Shown: positions 1 through 7,101 of the stretch, piece after piece | Numbering within the stretch: position 1 is the stretch's first letter | Layout of the letters: each line of letters begins with the position of its first letter | Virus record (IMG/VR): IMGVR_UViG_3300044729_003129 | Span: 1 to 64,000 of that record | Source: a virus | DNA length: 64,000 nucleotides | Strand: one strand, 5' to 3' | Notes under the pieces: model-generated | Databases searched by the model: none | Seen by the model: the letters and a program-made list of their open reading frames with translations, nothing else | Told to the model about the DNA's origin: nothing | Translations under genes and position numbers: made by a program

Positions 1-30
1 CCAAACTTTACCAACGTTTGCGTATGACAT
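1..30 (-). CDS. 5' end of a gene truncated by the window edge
   Basis: An ATG (complement of 28-30) opens a frame reading MSYANVGKVW that runs off the window. It lies 5 nt after the stop of the spanin gene, so it probably belongs to the same lysis/late operon. An endolysin or other cell-wall-acting protein is a guess from position only. Confidence 0.45.
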   Translation of the reverse strand, partial: MSYANVGKVW

Positions 31-35
31 AACTT

Positions 36-275
36 TTATTTATTAGAATTTCCTATAATTATTGCTCTGCGATAGCTATAGTTGCTATGAAATTTTTGAC
101 CACGCCCAATGAGTGTTCCTTCAGCAAAGGTGTATTGTTTTCCTTCGATGAGGGTAACTGTCACCGGATCATAGAGCGCCGAGACGTTCAAGCTTTCGTT
201 TTTTTCTCGTTGCGAGTCGTTCAATCCGCAACTTTGCAGCAGGATCACCAGTGGCAGCAAGTTTATCAATTTCAT
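36..275 (-). CDS. o-spanin-like lipoprotein (Rz1-type)
   Basis: 79 aa. The N-terminus is a lipoprotein signal: two charged or polar residues, a hydrophobic run, and lipobox LQSC with Cys at about residue 16. This predicts an outer-membrane lipoprotein facing the periplasm. Its 5' part overlaps the preceding small membrane/coiled-coil gene (169-369) by 107 nt in another frame, the arrangement of Rz/Rz1 spanin pairs that fuse inner and outer membranes at lysis. Start fixed by the signal peptide. No sequence homolog is recognised; the call rests on lipobox plus overlap. Confidence 0.6.
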   Translation of the reverse strand: MKLINLLPLVILLQSCGLNDSQREKNESLNVSALYDPVTVTLIEGKQYTFAEGTLIGRGQKFHSNYSYRRAIIIGNSNK

Positions 276-369
276 CTTCGATTTGATCTATTTCAGACTC
301 TCGTTGCCATGCCACCCATGATGCATAGGCATTGCATGCAGCGGCAATGGCAATGAGCAGTGTGTTCAT
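169..369 (-). CDS. i-spanin-like inner-membrane coiled-coil protein
   Basis: 66 aa. Residues 1-20 form one hydrophobic segment, followed by a charged heptad-like helix rich in Glu, Lys and Arg, as in Rz-type inner-membrane spanins. The last 107 nt encode the start of the lipoprotein 36-275 in another frame. It begins directly after the 370-558 gene. Function inferred from topology and nesting. Confidence 0.55.
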   Translation of the reverse strand: MNTLLIAIAAACNAYASWVAWQRESEIDQIEDEIDKLAATGDPAAKLRIERLATRKKRKLERLGAL

Positions 370-558
370 TTATTCACCTTTATCTTTAGCCTTGCCAAAG
401 TTTAATGCAAGAAAGTCAATGACTGCATAGAGCTTTGCAATGGCTGTTCCAGGAGCAGGCGTTGGAGTTGCTGCAGCGATTGCACTAGCAAGAGCAATAA
501 CTGCGGTTGCGATTCCAAACCAGCTTTGTGTCTGTACGAAGTTTATGAGTAGTTCCAT
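370..558 (-). CDS. small membrane protein, holin-like
   Basis: 62 aa. A hydrophobic Ala/Ile/Val-rich helix spans about residues 14-32, then a Thr-Pro motif (TPTPAPGT) and a second moderately hydrophobic helix ending in a charged tail (GKAKDKGE). Small proteins with this TPTP plus LALNxGxAK layout occur in phage lysis clusters. Followed immediately by the spanin pair, so a holin or antiholin role is plausible but not shown. Confidence 0.5.
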   Translation of the reverse strand: MELLINFVQTQSWFGIATAVIALASAIAAATPTPAPGTAIAKLYAVIDFLALNFGKAKDKGE

Positions 559-607
559 ATGCTTTAGTATTTGTTATTAGGCATAATATAGAGTCATTCA
601 CTAATTG

Positions 608-615
608 TATTTATA
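608..615 (-). promoter_or_regulatory. T4-type late promoter TATAAATA
   Basis: Exact TATAAATA on the minus strand, 50 nt before the holin-like gene and directly after a hairpin terminator. It would drive the lysis block as a late unit. Confidence 0.7.
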
Positions 616-645
616 CAAAAAGGCATATCAAAAAATGATATGCCT
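616..645 (-). terminator. intrinsic terminator
   Basis: Perfect 10-bp stem (AGGCATATCA / TGATATGCCT) followed by TTTTTG on the minus strand. It ends the small-gene operon upstream and insulates it from the late promoter at 608-615. Confidence 0.8.
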
Positions 646-675
646 CTCTGATTTTATGTATTCTTAAACAGGTGT

Positions 676-876
676 TTAAAGCCCGTTTAGTTTATCATAT
701 TCGCTTTTTAGATATTTTTTTACTGTATATTTTAGATGCAACCCTGAATTTTTCAGAGTCTTTTGTTTTATATATTCCTTTATTGCTGCGTTGTCACTTT
801 GAAAAAAGCATGCGCTTGACCCATCAGACCACTTCATAATCATTACGATAGTGTCTTCTGGAGTCCCCTCTTTCAT
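676..876 (-). CDS. hypothetical protein
   Basis: 66 aa, not recognised. Polar, with a Lys-rich C-terminal helix. Start overlaps the stop of the upstream gene by ATGA, indicating translational coupling. Confidence 0.6.
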   Translation of the reverse strand: MKEGTPEDTIVMIMKWSDGSSACFFQSDNAAIKEYIKQKTLKNSGLHLKYTVKKYLKSEYDKLNGL

Positions 877-1127
877 GCCCCATTGTATATTTTAGAGATG
901 ATGCCCTCAAAAGCTTTTACCTTGTCTAACCGATTTGGCCAGTAAATATAATCCTTTTCTGGGTTTTTCTTTAGATTTGAGACAAGAGGCAAGATAGATT
1001 TATAGAGTGAATCAAGACGAGTCTGAAGTTCAATCACTTCATCTTCCTTTGCATTTGCTGCACGAACTACCTCTAGTTCATCTTCTGCAACGGCAGTAAA
1101 CCCAAAATCAAATACTTCGTCTGACAT
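873..1127 (-). CDS. conserved T4-like phage protein
   Basis: 84 aa beginning MSDEVFDFGF; this ATG is chosen because the upstream gene stops at 1129. Central coiled-coil-like stretch, then NPEKDYIYWPNRLDKV, a motif I know from small conserved proteins of T4-like marine phages. Function unknown. Overlaps the downstream gene by 4 nt. Confidence 0.75.
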   Translation of the reverse strand: MSDEVFDFGFTAVAEDELEVVRAANAKEDEVIELQTRLDSLYKSILPLVSNLKKNPEKDYIYWPNRLDKVKAFEGIISKIYNGA

Positions 1128-1128
1128 A

Positions 1129-1458
1129 TCAAACCTTGGTTTGCGGTTTCTTACGAATTGCTGTCTTTTTATTTGCTCCCTTGACCGGTTGTTTTTTTGT
1201 CGCTGCTTTTTTAGCAGCATCTGCAGCAGCTTGCTTTATAGTTGGCTGTTTTTTTGCAGGATTTTTATATACAGCTTTCTTTTTTGGTGCAGTCTGTTTT
1301 TTTACAACGGGCACTTCTACTGGTGTTGGCATTTTAAGCGGCTTCAGTTTACGCATCGCAATATACTCAGAGAAGAGTCGGCATGCAACGTAAAACAGGC
1401 TGCAAATCGCGCCAAGACTAAGGGTATATGCTAATATTGTAGTTATTGTTGTCATCAT
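1129..1458 (-). CDS. membrane-anchored Lys/Ala-rich protein
   Basis: 109 aa. One transmembrane helix (about residues 5-27), then a cytoplasmic tail built of low-complexity Lys-Lys-Pro-Ala-Thr segments, similar in composition to histone H1 tails. The tail should bind nucleic acid or acidic surfaces. Coupled to 873-1127 (stop and start 1 nt apart). Confidence 0.65.
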   Translation of the reverse strand: MMTTITTILAYTLSLGAICSLFYVACRLFSEYIAMRKLKPLKMPTPVEVPVVKKQTAPKKKAVYKNPAKKQPTIKQAAADAAKKAATKKQPVKGANKKTAIRKKPQTKV

Positions 1459-1512
1459 ATATTTTGTATTTATCGTGGTTCTATAGTCATTTATAGATTT
1501 TTTATAGTAATT

Positions 1513-1749
1513 TTACGTTAGTTGTCCTCCAACCCATTCTTTGCTCCATACTGATATAGAGTCGGGTGTATAACAACCCTCTGGGATTGATGATGCCGCT
1601 TTGTTGTATTTTCCTGCTAACACATCACACAGGTGATTCCATTCTTCTGCATCAAAAACCATCTCTTTGCCTTCTTTATAGATACAAATTTTTTCTGGCT
1701 TATAAGAGCCGTCCCATTCTCTTAAAAGATTTGCTAGTACACTAATCAT
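1513..1749 (-). CDS. hypothetical protein
   Basis: 78 aa, not recognised. Trp/Glu-rich, no signal or membrane segment. Confidence 0.6.
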   Translation of the reverse strand: MISVLANLLREWDGSYKPEKICIYKEGKEMVFDAEEWNHLCDVLAGKYNKAASSIPEGCYTPDSISVWSKEWVGGQLT

Positions 1750-1760
1750 ATTTGAGTTTC

Positions 1761-1970
1761 TTATTTCTTAATCTCTAGGATTTCCACCTTCACAATCTTT
1801 CGTGAAACCTCGTTGTGGAATATATAATCAGATCCCACATAATAGCTATCTACAATCTCTTGGATTGATCTATCTATCAGCATTACTAAAAGAACATTAA
1901 AGCCAGTAGTGACGCGGTCACCGCCTTCAATTGTGATATTCAATGTAGTTGTGATGTATTCGTTGGTCAT
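1761..1970 (-). CDS. hypothetical protein
   Basis: 69 aa, beta-rich sequence without a recognised domain. The start follows the recurring linker GGAACTCTGATACAATAAGGT, which also carries the stop of the previous gene. Confidence 0.6.
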   Translation of the reverse strand: MTNEYITTTLNITIEGGDRVTTGFNVLLVMLIDRSIQEIVDSYYVGSDYIFHNEVSRKIVKVEILEIKK

Positions 1971-1981
1971 ACCTTATTGTA

Positions 1982-2116
1982 TCAGAGTTCCTTCCGTATT
2001 TCCTTCTTACCATCTTTACGTACACGCTTATTTTGCACACGGCTCCAGTACTTGCGTAGATGCTTCCACCATTGAACGGTCTTGACACCGCCTTTACTCT
2101 TTGCTGAACTGCTCAT
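1982..2116 (-). CDS. small basic protein
   Basis: 44 aa, MSSSAKSKGGVKTVQWWKHL then an Arg/Lys-rich helix ending RKEL. Below the usual ORF cut-off but tightly packed between neighbours (1 nt from the upstream stop) and ending in the shared GGAACTC linker. Possibly nucleic-acid binding; function unknown. Confidence 0.6.
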   Translation of the reverse strand: MSSSAKSKGGVKTVQWWKHLRKYWSRVQNKRVRKDGKKEIRKEL

Positions 2117-2117
2117 A

Positions 2118-2261
2118 CTATCGGAGTTCCTTACGAACCATTTTCATCTGCTCATCATAAGCACCTGCGCGTCTCTCTTCCAGGACCTTATCAACAATAT
2201 CACAACATTTTTCGAAGAGCTTGAAGCTCTCTTCAAACAGCTTTTGTTTGTCTTCTTTCAT
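2118..2261 (-). CDS. small charged helical protein
   Basis: 47 aa, MKEDKQKLFEESFKLFEKCC..., a single amphipathic helix ending RKELR. Supported by packing: its stop is 1 nt before the next start and it carries the same GGAACTC-type ending as its neighbours. Confidence 0.6.
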   Translation of the reverse strand: MKEDKQKLFEESFKLFEKCCDIVDKVLEERRAGAYDEQMKMVRKELR

Positions 2262-2287
2262 AGATTTATCGAGTGTAATGGTTAGAT

Positions 2288-2590
2288 TTATTTAAGAACT
2301 GCATCGATTTTAGACAACATGCTCGCCGGAACTTTCCATCGACCGCCACTAGTTTGAACCGTGACAAACTTAACGGCAATCTTGACAACATATCCAGTGG
2401 TCACACCTCCACTTCGTGGGCTTGTAAATTGAACATTGTCGCCTAGATGAAGAGAAGCTTTGGTCTTTTGAGCAAGGCGAGTGCGGGCAAAGGTGATGGC
2501 TTGGATTATGCTATTGAGATCATCATTTGCAAAGCCTCCAGAGATGATGGCTGTATTGATGTCTTGTATGCTGAGTGATGCTGTTTTCAT
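2288..2590 (-). CDS. KOW/SH3-like small protein
   Basis: 100 aa. N-terminal helical half, then a beta-rich half with GDNVQFTSPRSGGVTTGYVVKI, resembling a KOW/SH3-type barrel followed by VPASML. Related small proteins occur in T4-like phages. Function unknown. CA-rich leader without a Shine-Dalgarno sequence. Confidence 0.65.
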   Translation of the reverse strand: MKTASLSIQDINTAIISGGFANDDLNSIIQAITFARTRLAQKTKASLHLGDNVQFTSPRSGGVTTGYVVKIAVKFVTVQTSGGRWKVPASMLSKIDAVLK

Positions 2591-2622
2591 ATGTGGTGTT
2601 TGTTGCTTACGTGGTTAGTTTC

Positions 2623-2877
2623 TTAGGCGATCGAGTCGTTCAACTCTTTGATGAGTTGAGCACGAGTGGTGATTTCGTCTTCGCGAGGGTCAAGTCCGAA
2701 GCAGTTGCCAAATTTGTCTTCAGCGATGAGGCTGATTTTGTTGACTTTGGTGACTGTCATCGCCTTGCGCTTGCATTCAGAGGTACGTCCATCAAAGATA
2801 GAATATTGGAGGATGATTTCGTCTCCTACTTTGTAGGTTGCTTCTTGTTGTGGTGATGATGTTTTAATCAGTTTCAT
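2623..2877 (-). CDS. small beta-rich protein behind an early promoter
   Basis: 84 aa from MKLIKTSSPQ; the longer upstream frame only reads through the promoter module, so this internal ATG is preferred. YKVGDEIILQYS near the N-terminus suggests an SH3-like fold. Leader is CA-rich (CAACAAACCACACCACC) with no Shine-Dalgarno motif. Confidence 0.65.
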   Translation of the reverse strand: MKLIKTSSPQQEATYKVGDEIILQYSIFDGRTSECKRKAMTVTKVNKISLIAEDKFGNCFGLDPREDEITTRAQLIKELNDSIA

Positions 2878-2908
2878 TTGGTGGTGTGGTTTGTTGCTTA
2901 CATGGTTA

Positions 2909-2938
2909 TTATAGTATAAACCGCGGCAAAAGTACACA
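2909..2938 (-). promoter_or_regulatory. early promoter, repeated module copy 1
   Basis: Minus strand GTGTAC, 18-nt spacer, TATAAT. Upstream lies the repeated hairpin ACTTTTTT-CA-AAAAAAGT and CTCTATACGGGG block found at four other sites. Confidence 0.8.
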
Positions 2939-3092
2939 ACTTTTTTCAAAAAAGTGAAAAAAGCCCCCGGACGGTGTCCCCGTATAGAGAAACTGGCCTT
3001 GGGAGGGTCATCTAGGACCTCAAAAGGTCGTCCTGGAAGGGTCTCAAATGCTATTTTTTGAAACCACACACGCGAAATACGCAGTTTGAGTT

Positions 3093-3710
3093 TTACTCAT
3101 AGACATATTTTGCATATTTGTTTTGCCAATCAATCATTCTGTCAATCCCATTAATTTCATCAACTTCATCCATTGCGTACCATGCTTCGCGCAGCGCTTC
3201 TACTAGCACATCGCATTGCATCATCATAGCATTTGCCTCAAGTCGATAACGTTCAGCGGTTTCTTTTGCTTCATCACGTTCGCGCGCTGCTTCAGCTCTT
3301 TCTGCCTTGGCTTGTATCCATGCGCCTTGAGTAATTTTCAAATTTTCTTTTGTTTCGGCAAGTTCGTGTTGGAGACGTTTGTTGCATCCATCTAAACGTC
3401 GATTATTAGATCTCTTGACAAGAAGTCGTTGAAAAGCTTCGTTGCGTTCCTCTAAAAGCAATTTCATATTGGGATGAGACAGATCAAGAATAGATTGCTG
3501 TAATTTTTCAAGTTGTGATGACACTTCATCGTGACTTTTTATCGCCTCGGCAAGTGAACGAGTTTGCAACGCATATGCACTCGACAACAACATAAATTTG
3601 CGTTCTAACTCACTAGCATGGTCTGTCATTTCTTCCCATGCTTCATGATATGGAGTGTCTGAAATGACTTGAGCATCCCATAATTTATCTGTTTCTGGTG
3701 TATTATTCAT
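3093..3710 (-). CDS. long coiled-coil protein
   Basis: 205 aa. Begins MNNTPETDKLWDAQV, then about 150 residues of heptad-type helix with many Glu, Lys, Arg and Gln. The N-terminal TPETD/TPRTDA start recurs at 4581-4925 and the family is common in phage genomes of unknown role. No enzymatic motif. Confidence 0.7.
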   Translation of the reverse strand: MNNTPETDKLWDAQVISDTPYHEAWEEMTDHASELERKFMLLSSAYALQTRSLAEAIKSHDEVSSQLEKLQQSILDLSHPNMKLLLEERNEAFQRLLVKRSNNRRLDGCNKRLQHELAETKENLKITQGAWIQAKAERAEAARERDEAKETAERYRLEANAMMMQCDVLVEALREAWYAMDEVDEINGIDRMIDWQNKYAKYVYE

Positions 3711-3713
3711 AAT

Positions 3714-3983
3714 TTACGGATGGTATGAATCTAGGTCTGGCTTTGGCCAGACAACCTCTGGACCCTTTCTACGAATCTTTAGAATCTCTTCAATCTCTTG
3801 ATAAACTTCAAGAGCCGCTTCAAAGCTATCCCAACTTAATCCTCTGCCATAAAACACATAATCAATATCAACTGGATCTATATCTTGCCATCCAAACAAC
3901 CGTTTTCTCTGAATATAATAATATTCTTTGGCAAGACGAGTATTTCTATTGCGAGATTCTTTTATGATTCTAAATTTTGGCAT
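3714..3983 (-). CDS. small protein, paralog family A
   Basis: 89 aa. FRIIKESRNRNTRLAKEYYYIQRKRLFGWQDI resembles the N-terminal half of 4006-4230 and 5108-5308 (RII/RIV...YYxIQxKxLxxW). Function unknown. Confidence 0.6.
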   Translation of the reverse strand: MPKFRIIKESRNRNTRLAKEYYYIQRKRLFGWQDIDPVDIDYVFYGRGLSWDSFEAALEVYQEIEEILKIRRKGPEVVWPKPDLDSYHP

Positions 3984-4005
3984 ATATTTATTTTAAATGT
4001 GTCAC

Positions 4006-4230
4006 TTATTCCCATAGGATCTTTTCAGTAAACTCAAATGTCTTTACGACGCGTTTACTTCTTGGATGTAGTTTGTTAATTATCTTCTCTGCGTCTTCGA
4101 TACTCCAAAATACACCATATCCTCTGATTGTAAGCCAAACCCACAAAAACTTCGATTGAATCATGTAGTATTTGTCGCCTATGAGAGGGTTCTTCTCTTC
4201 TATGATTCTGTAGTGTGATGTAAATTTCAT
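4006..4230 (-). CDS. small protein, paralog family A
   Basis: 74 aa. Pattern YRIIEE...KYYMIQSKFLWVWLT...AEKIINKL...RVVKTFEF, closely matching 5108-5308. Likely tandem duplication within the early region; function unknown. Confidence 0.65.
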   Translation of the reverse strand: MKFTSHYRIIEEKNPLIGDKYYMIQSKFLWVWLTIRGYGVFWSIEDAEKIINKLHPRSKRVVKTFEFTEKILWE

Positions 4231-4232
4231 GT

Positions 4233-4412
4233 TTAGATTGCGTCAAGTTCGTATTGTTCAATATCAAAGCTATCGAATGTCAGCAGATCAGCTCGTGTTT
4301 TTGATGCTTCGATGTATTCAGCCTTTGCGTCTTCTGCTTTCTCTTTTGATGAGAAGCATCCAATGACATAGACATGAATGCCTAATTTACCTAGCAGTGT
4401 GTGAATGTCCAT
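4233..4412 (-). CDS. hypothetical protein
   Basis: 59 aa, MDIHTLLGKLGIHVYVIGCF then a charged helix and acidic end. Supported by tight packing: the gap to the next gene is 2 nt and the upstream linker carries the GGAACTCTGATAGAGTAAGGAG element, including a plausible ribosome site AAGGAG. Confidence 0.6.
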   Translation of the reverse strand: MDIHTLLGKLGIHVYVIGCFSSKEKAEDAKAEYIEASKTRADLLTFDSFDIEQYELDAI

Positions 4413-4426
4413 TGCTCCTTACTCTA

Positions 4427-4588
4427 TCAGAGTTCCTTCGATCCATAAAGATGTTCATCAAATCGCTCAATGAGCTCATCGATTTTTTCTTCTAGCTTTT
4501 GCAATCTAAACTCTACACTGTTATTTTCAAATGTGTTTATGTTAAACAAACATCCTTTAATGTGTTTAAGTTCTTCTTCCTCATTCAT
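4427..4588 (-). CDS. small acidic coiled-coil protein
   Basis: 53 aa, MNEEEELKHIKGCLFNINTF followed by LQKLEEKIDELIERFDEHLY. Ends in the GGAACTCTGA linker shared by several neighbours. Start overlaps the end of 4581-4925. Confidence 0.55.
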   Translation of the reverse strand: MNEEEELKHIKGCLFNINTFENNSVEFRLQKLEEKIDELIERFDEHLYGSKEL

Positions 4589-4925
4589 GTTGCTCTCCAG
4601 TCACTATATTTAATTGTTCTTTGGTATATCTTGGAATCGTGCGGCATGAACTATCCTTAAGCATCAGACTTATTGCGTCCTGAGCTTCTTTGAGTTCCTC
4701 TGCTAGTTTGTCGCGTTGCTCGATAGCTTTGGAAAGAATATCACCTTGTTCATTCAATGCCGATTGAAAAAACTCTCGCTCGTACTGGAGCTTGTCGCGT
4801 TGTTCGATGGCTGTGGTGAGCTCGCTTTCCATCTCTTCGTATTTGTGAGCAGGAACCCATCCGCCGGGCATGTGCGGCGAGCATTGAAATGTTCGGATCG
4901 CATCCGTTCTTGGTGTATCACTCAT
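4581..4925 (-). CDS. coiled-coil protein of the SDTPRTDA type
   Basis: 114 aa starting MSDTPRTDAIRTF, with HMPGGWVPAHKYEEMESEL and a duplicated IEQRDKL element inside a coiled coil. This N-terminal signature is widespread in phage and prophage proteins of unknown function. Confidence 0.65.
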   Translation of the reverse strand: MSDTPRTDAIRTFQCSPHMPGGWVPAHKYEEMESELTTAIEQRDKLQYEREFFQSALNEQGDILSKAIEQRDKLAEELKEAQDAISLMLKDSSCRTIPRYTKEQLNIVTGEQHE

Positions 4926-5115
4926 GATTTATTTTATTGACTGCACATTGCAGTATAGTTGTAACGGTTACATGTTGTTTAAGCTGTGGCTTTGTTCCCA
5001 TTTTTAGTTTTTCAACGTAAAAATCTAAAGCGATGTCCTGATCAAAAAAGATTGCATTTTTAAACACTTTATCTTTGTTTAGCCAAAGCACTTCGTATTT
5101 TATATCTTCACTCAT
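4918..5115 (-). CDS. hypothetical protein
   Basis: 65 aa, not recognised. Overlaps the downstream start by 8 nt and the upstream stop by 8 nt, so it is translationally coupled on both sides. Confidence 0.55.
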   Translation of the reverse strand: MSEDIKYEVLWLNKDKVFKNAIFFDQDIALDFYVEKLKMGTKPQLKQHVTVTTILQCAVNKINHE

Positions 5116-5308
5116 AAGAAAATGTTTTTACTACTCTGTTTGGATTTTTCATCAGTTTCATAACCATATCTTCTGCGGCTTCTGCTGTTGCCCAAATTCC
5201 ATAACTAAAATCTGTGATCCAAAACCAAAGAAACTTCTCTTGAATTGCATAGTATATTCTAGCAGTTGGAACGTCTATACGTTCTACGATTCTAAATAGT
5301 TCTTTCAT
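5108..5308 (-). CDS. small protein, paralog family A
   Basis: 66 aa, FRIVERIDVPTARIYYAIQE KFLWFWIT; same layout as 4006-4230, including the RVVKTFSYE ending. Function unknown. Confidence 0.65.
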   Translation of the reverse strand: MKELFRIVERIDVPTARIYYAIQEKFLWFWITDFSYGIWATAEAAEDMVMKLMKNPNRVVKTFSYE

Positions 5309-5312
5309 AAGT

Positions 5313-5561
5313 TTATTCTATTACGGTTCCTGCACGTGTTCGGTAATGCCGTTGCAGTCCTCGCTTCTTGTATTCTCTTTCGATGGTGTCATCAATATGC
5401 GCACCTCCCTCTGCACCGATTACTTCGGCACCGCATAAACAGCAACGAAACATCGGAATGTTTGCTATGACAGTCTGTCCAAGCAGATGTACGTCATAGG
5501 TTTCAGTGACGGTCACCCGCTGCAGAGTGCCATTGCATTCCCAACATTTTTCATCTTTCAT
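5313..5561 (-). CDS. YgiT-type zinc-finger protein
   Basis: 82 aa. Two CxxC pairs (CWEC at residues 6-9 and CCLC/CLC at about 41-44) frame a VTETYDVHL strand, as in YgiT/MqsA N-terminal zinc domains. There is no HTH domain, so it is a stand-alone zinc knuckle. Could be a regulator or an accessory to nucleic-acid binding. The GGAACCGTAATAGAATAA linker follows. Confidence 0.65.
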   Translation of the reverse strand: MKDEKCWECNGTLQRVTVTETYDVHLLGQTVIANIPMFRCCLCGAEVIGAEGGAHIDDTIEREYKKRGLQRHYRTRAGTVIE

Positions 5562-5583
5562 CTAATAAAGATCTCCTTCAAAT

Positions 5584-6537
5584 TTATGCCTCCCAACTTG
5601 TAACGAGCATTGCTTCTACACTCGGGATATCAAGTAAGTTTCTTCCGCCCGAGTAAGAAACCGCACTTTGAAGGTCCTGTTCTATCTCGAGCAGTTTTTC
5701 TGCATAGGTCATAGTGTCAAGATCTAGTGCACGCTTAACTCCTTCAACGTTTCGATATTCACCCTTGTTGTATTGAGAAGCACTTCCAAAATAAACTTTT
5801 TGACCGTCAATCATTTCAGCCGGTGAATCAATACATCGACTAAAGAGACCACCAACCATAACCATCTCTGCTCCGGCGTGAATTGCTTTTACAATGTCGG
5901 CATGCTCACGAACTCCACCATCTGCAATTATTGGTGGATCATCGAGTTCTCGCACACGATCAATGAGTGTGATACAACTATACATCGGAAAAGTAAAGCC
6001 AGTTTTGTTTTTTGTGCTGCACACACCACCACCCCCAATACCAACCTTTACAGCATCTGCTCCCCATTCAACAAGCCTGCGATAGCCTTCGGGAGTGCAA
6101 ACATTGCCGGCAATGATTTTTGTATCAAGAGATAGCGAAGAAATATGACTCAGCATCTCTTTCATAAGAATGCTATCACCATGAGCAATGTCGATTGTGA
6201 CATAGTCTAACTTTAAATCTTCTGCTGCAATCTGCTCAAGTAGATATTTGTCGACTTCTTGCACGCCTACACTGATGCTGATTGTTTTCCAACCTTGGGC
6301 AGCGCGAACAAATTCAAGGTTATCGACACCGAAACGATGCATGACATAGAAATAGCCATGCTCGCTCAACCATTTTGCGTGTGATTCGTTTATGACACAT
6401 ACCATATTCGAAGGCACAACTGGCAATTTAAATTGTGATCCTAAAAATACTGTAGAAACTTCAGCTCTTTGACGAGTCTTTAGGCTACTATAGCGAGGCA
6501 GCAAACATATGTCTTTATATTGATATGCAGTTTTCAT
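5584..6537 (-). CDS. guaC: GMP reductase / IMP dehydrogenase family
   Basis: 317 aa, a TIM-barrel enzyme of the IMPDH/GMPR family. Visible: substrate-binding start YKDICLLPRYSS, the IAHGD strand, GADAVKVGIGGGGVCSTKNKTG with the catalytic Cys loop, DGGVREHADIVKAI and the phosphate-binding GAEMVMVGGL. The CSTKxKTG loop and the absence of a CBS insert fit GMP reductase (GMP + NADPH to IMP + ammonia) better than IMPDH. The first Gly of the usual GPGSVC motif is GGGGVC here. Rare in phages; would redirect host guanine nucleotides. Start overlaps the upstream stop by ATGA. Confidence 0.85.
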   Translation of the reverse strand: MKTAYQYKDICLLPRYSSLKTRQRAEVSTVFLGSQFKLPVVPSNMVCVINESHAKWLSEHGYFYVMHRFGVDNLEFVRAAQGWKTISISVGVQEVDKYLLEQIAAEDLKLDYVTIDIAHGDSILMKEMLSHISSLSLDTKIIAGNVCTPEGYRRLVEWGADAVKVGIGGGGVCSTKNKTGFTFPMYSCITLIDRVRELDDPPIIADGGVREHADIVKAIHAGAEMVMVGGLFSRCIDSPAEMIDGQKVYFGSASQYNKGEYRNVEGVKRALDLDTMTYAEKLLEIEQDLQSAVSYSGGRNLLDIPSVEAMLVTSWEA

Positions 6538-6623
6538 TTGTAGTATTTTTCAAAAATTATAAGTGTGCCAATTGCAAGTGAAGTCATGAGAATACAATAG
6601 AGTACTATGGTCAAATTATTCAT
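6534..6623 (-). CDS. 29-residue membrane peptide
   Basis: MNNLTIVLYCILMTSLAIGT then IIFEKYYK: one transmembrane helix. Its start overlaps the end of 6616-6804 and its TGA overlaps the guaC ATG, so it is coupled at both ends, which supports it despite its size. Confidence 0.55.
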   Translation of the reverse strand: MNNLTIVLYCILMTSLAIGTLIIFEKYYK

Positions 6624-6804
6624 AGTCATATCCTATTTTATGAGTCTCGATCCAGCGATAATTTCTTTTATCACCTACACGCTCAATAGTCATATGACCA
6701 TTTTCATATGCTTCACGATGTGTTTTATTAACACCCATCCAAAAACCAGCAATCATACACAAAGCAGTATGAATGACCAATAAAATTACAACGATAATAT
6801 TCAT
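6616..6804 (-). CDS. small membrane protein
   Basis: 62 aa. One N-terminal transmembrane helix (residues 3-24), then a polar tail ending KIGYDYE. Unknown function; sits in a run of coupled small genes before guaC. Confidence 0.6.
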   Translation of the reverse strand: MNIIVVILLVIHTALCMIAGFWMGVNKTHREAYENGHMTIERVGDKRNYRWIETHKIGYDYE

Positions 6805-6807
6805 AAT

Positions 6808-7101
6808 TTAAGAATTCATCACCTTCAATAAATCTCTTCTGTTTTCAATATAAAATTGTTCATCGGCAATTTTTACTAGCATACCTTTTTCTCCCATATC
6901 ATTGTCATAGATATACCACATAATCCAACTATATGGATCAATAATATCTACTGTATCTTCAAATGCTTTCCAAACTGTATTGTAGATTGGACCATTTGGG
7001 TCTAAACACCCGACTTCGACTGCAGAGTCGATCACGCGCTTCAATGCAATATATGAATCTAAAATTTTATTTAGTTCTTCAATAGTCAGTTGTTTATTCA
7101 T
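6808..7101 (-). CDS. hypothetical protein
   Basis: 97 aa from MNKQLTIEELNKIL. This start is chosen because it overlaps the stop of the phosphoesterase gene by ATGA. Helical, acidic, not recognised. Confidence 0.65.
   Translation of the reverse strand: MNKQLTIEELNKILDSYIALKRVIDSAVEVGCLDPNGPIYNTVWKAFEDTVDIIDPYSWIMWYIYDNDMGEKGMLVKIADEQFYIENRRDLLKVMNS

Noticed and set aside
2623-3069. Long N-terminal extension of the small protein at 2623
   Set aside because: The extra codons read the repeated promoter/hairpin module; similar pseudo-extensions occur before 23119, 29755 and 61113. Internal ATGs after the promoter fit better.
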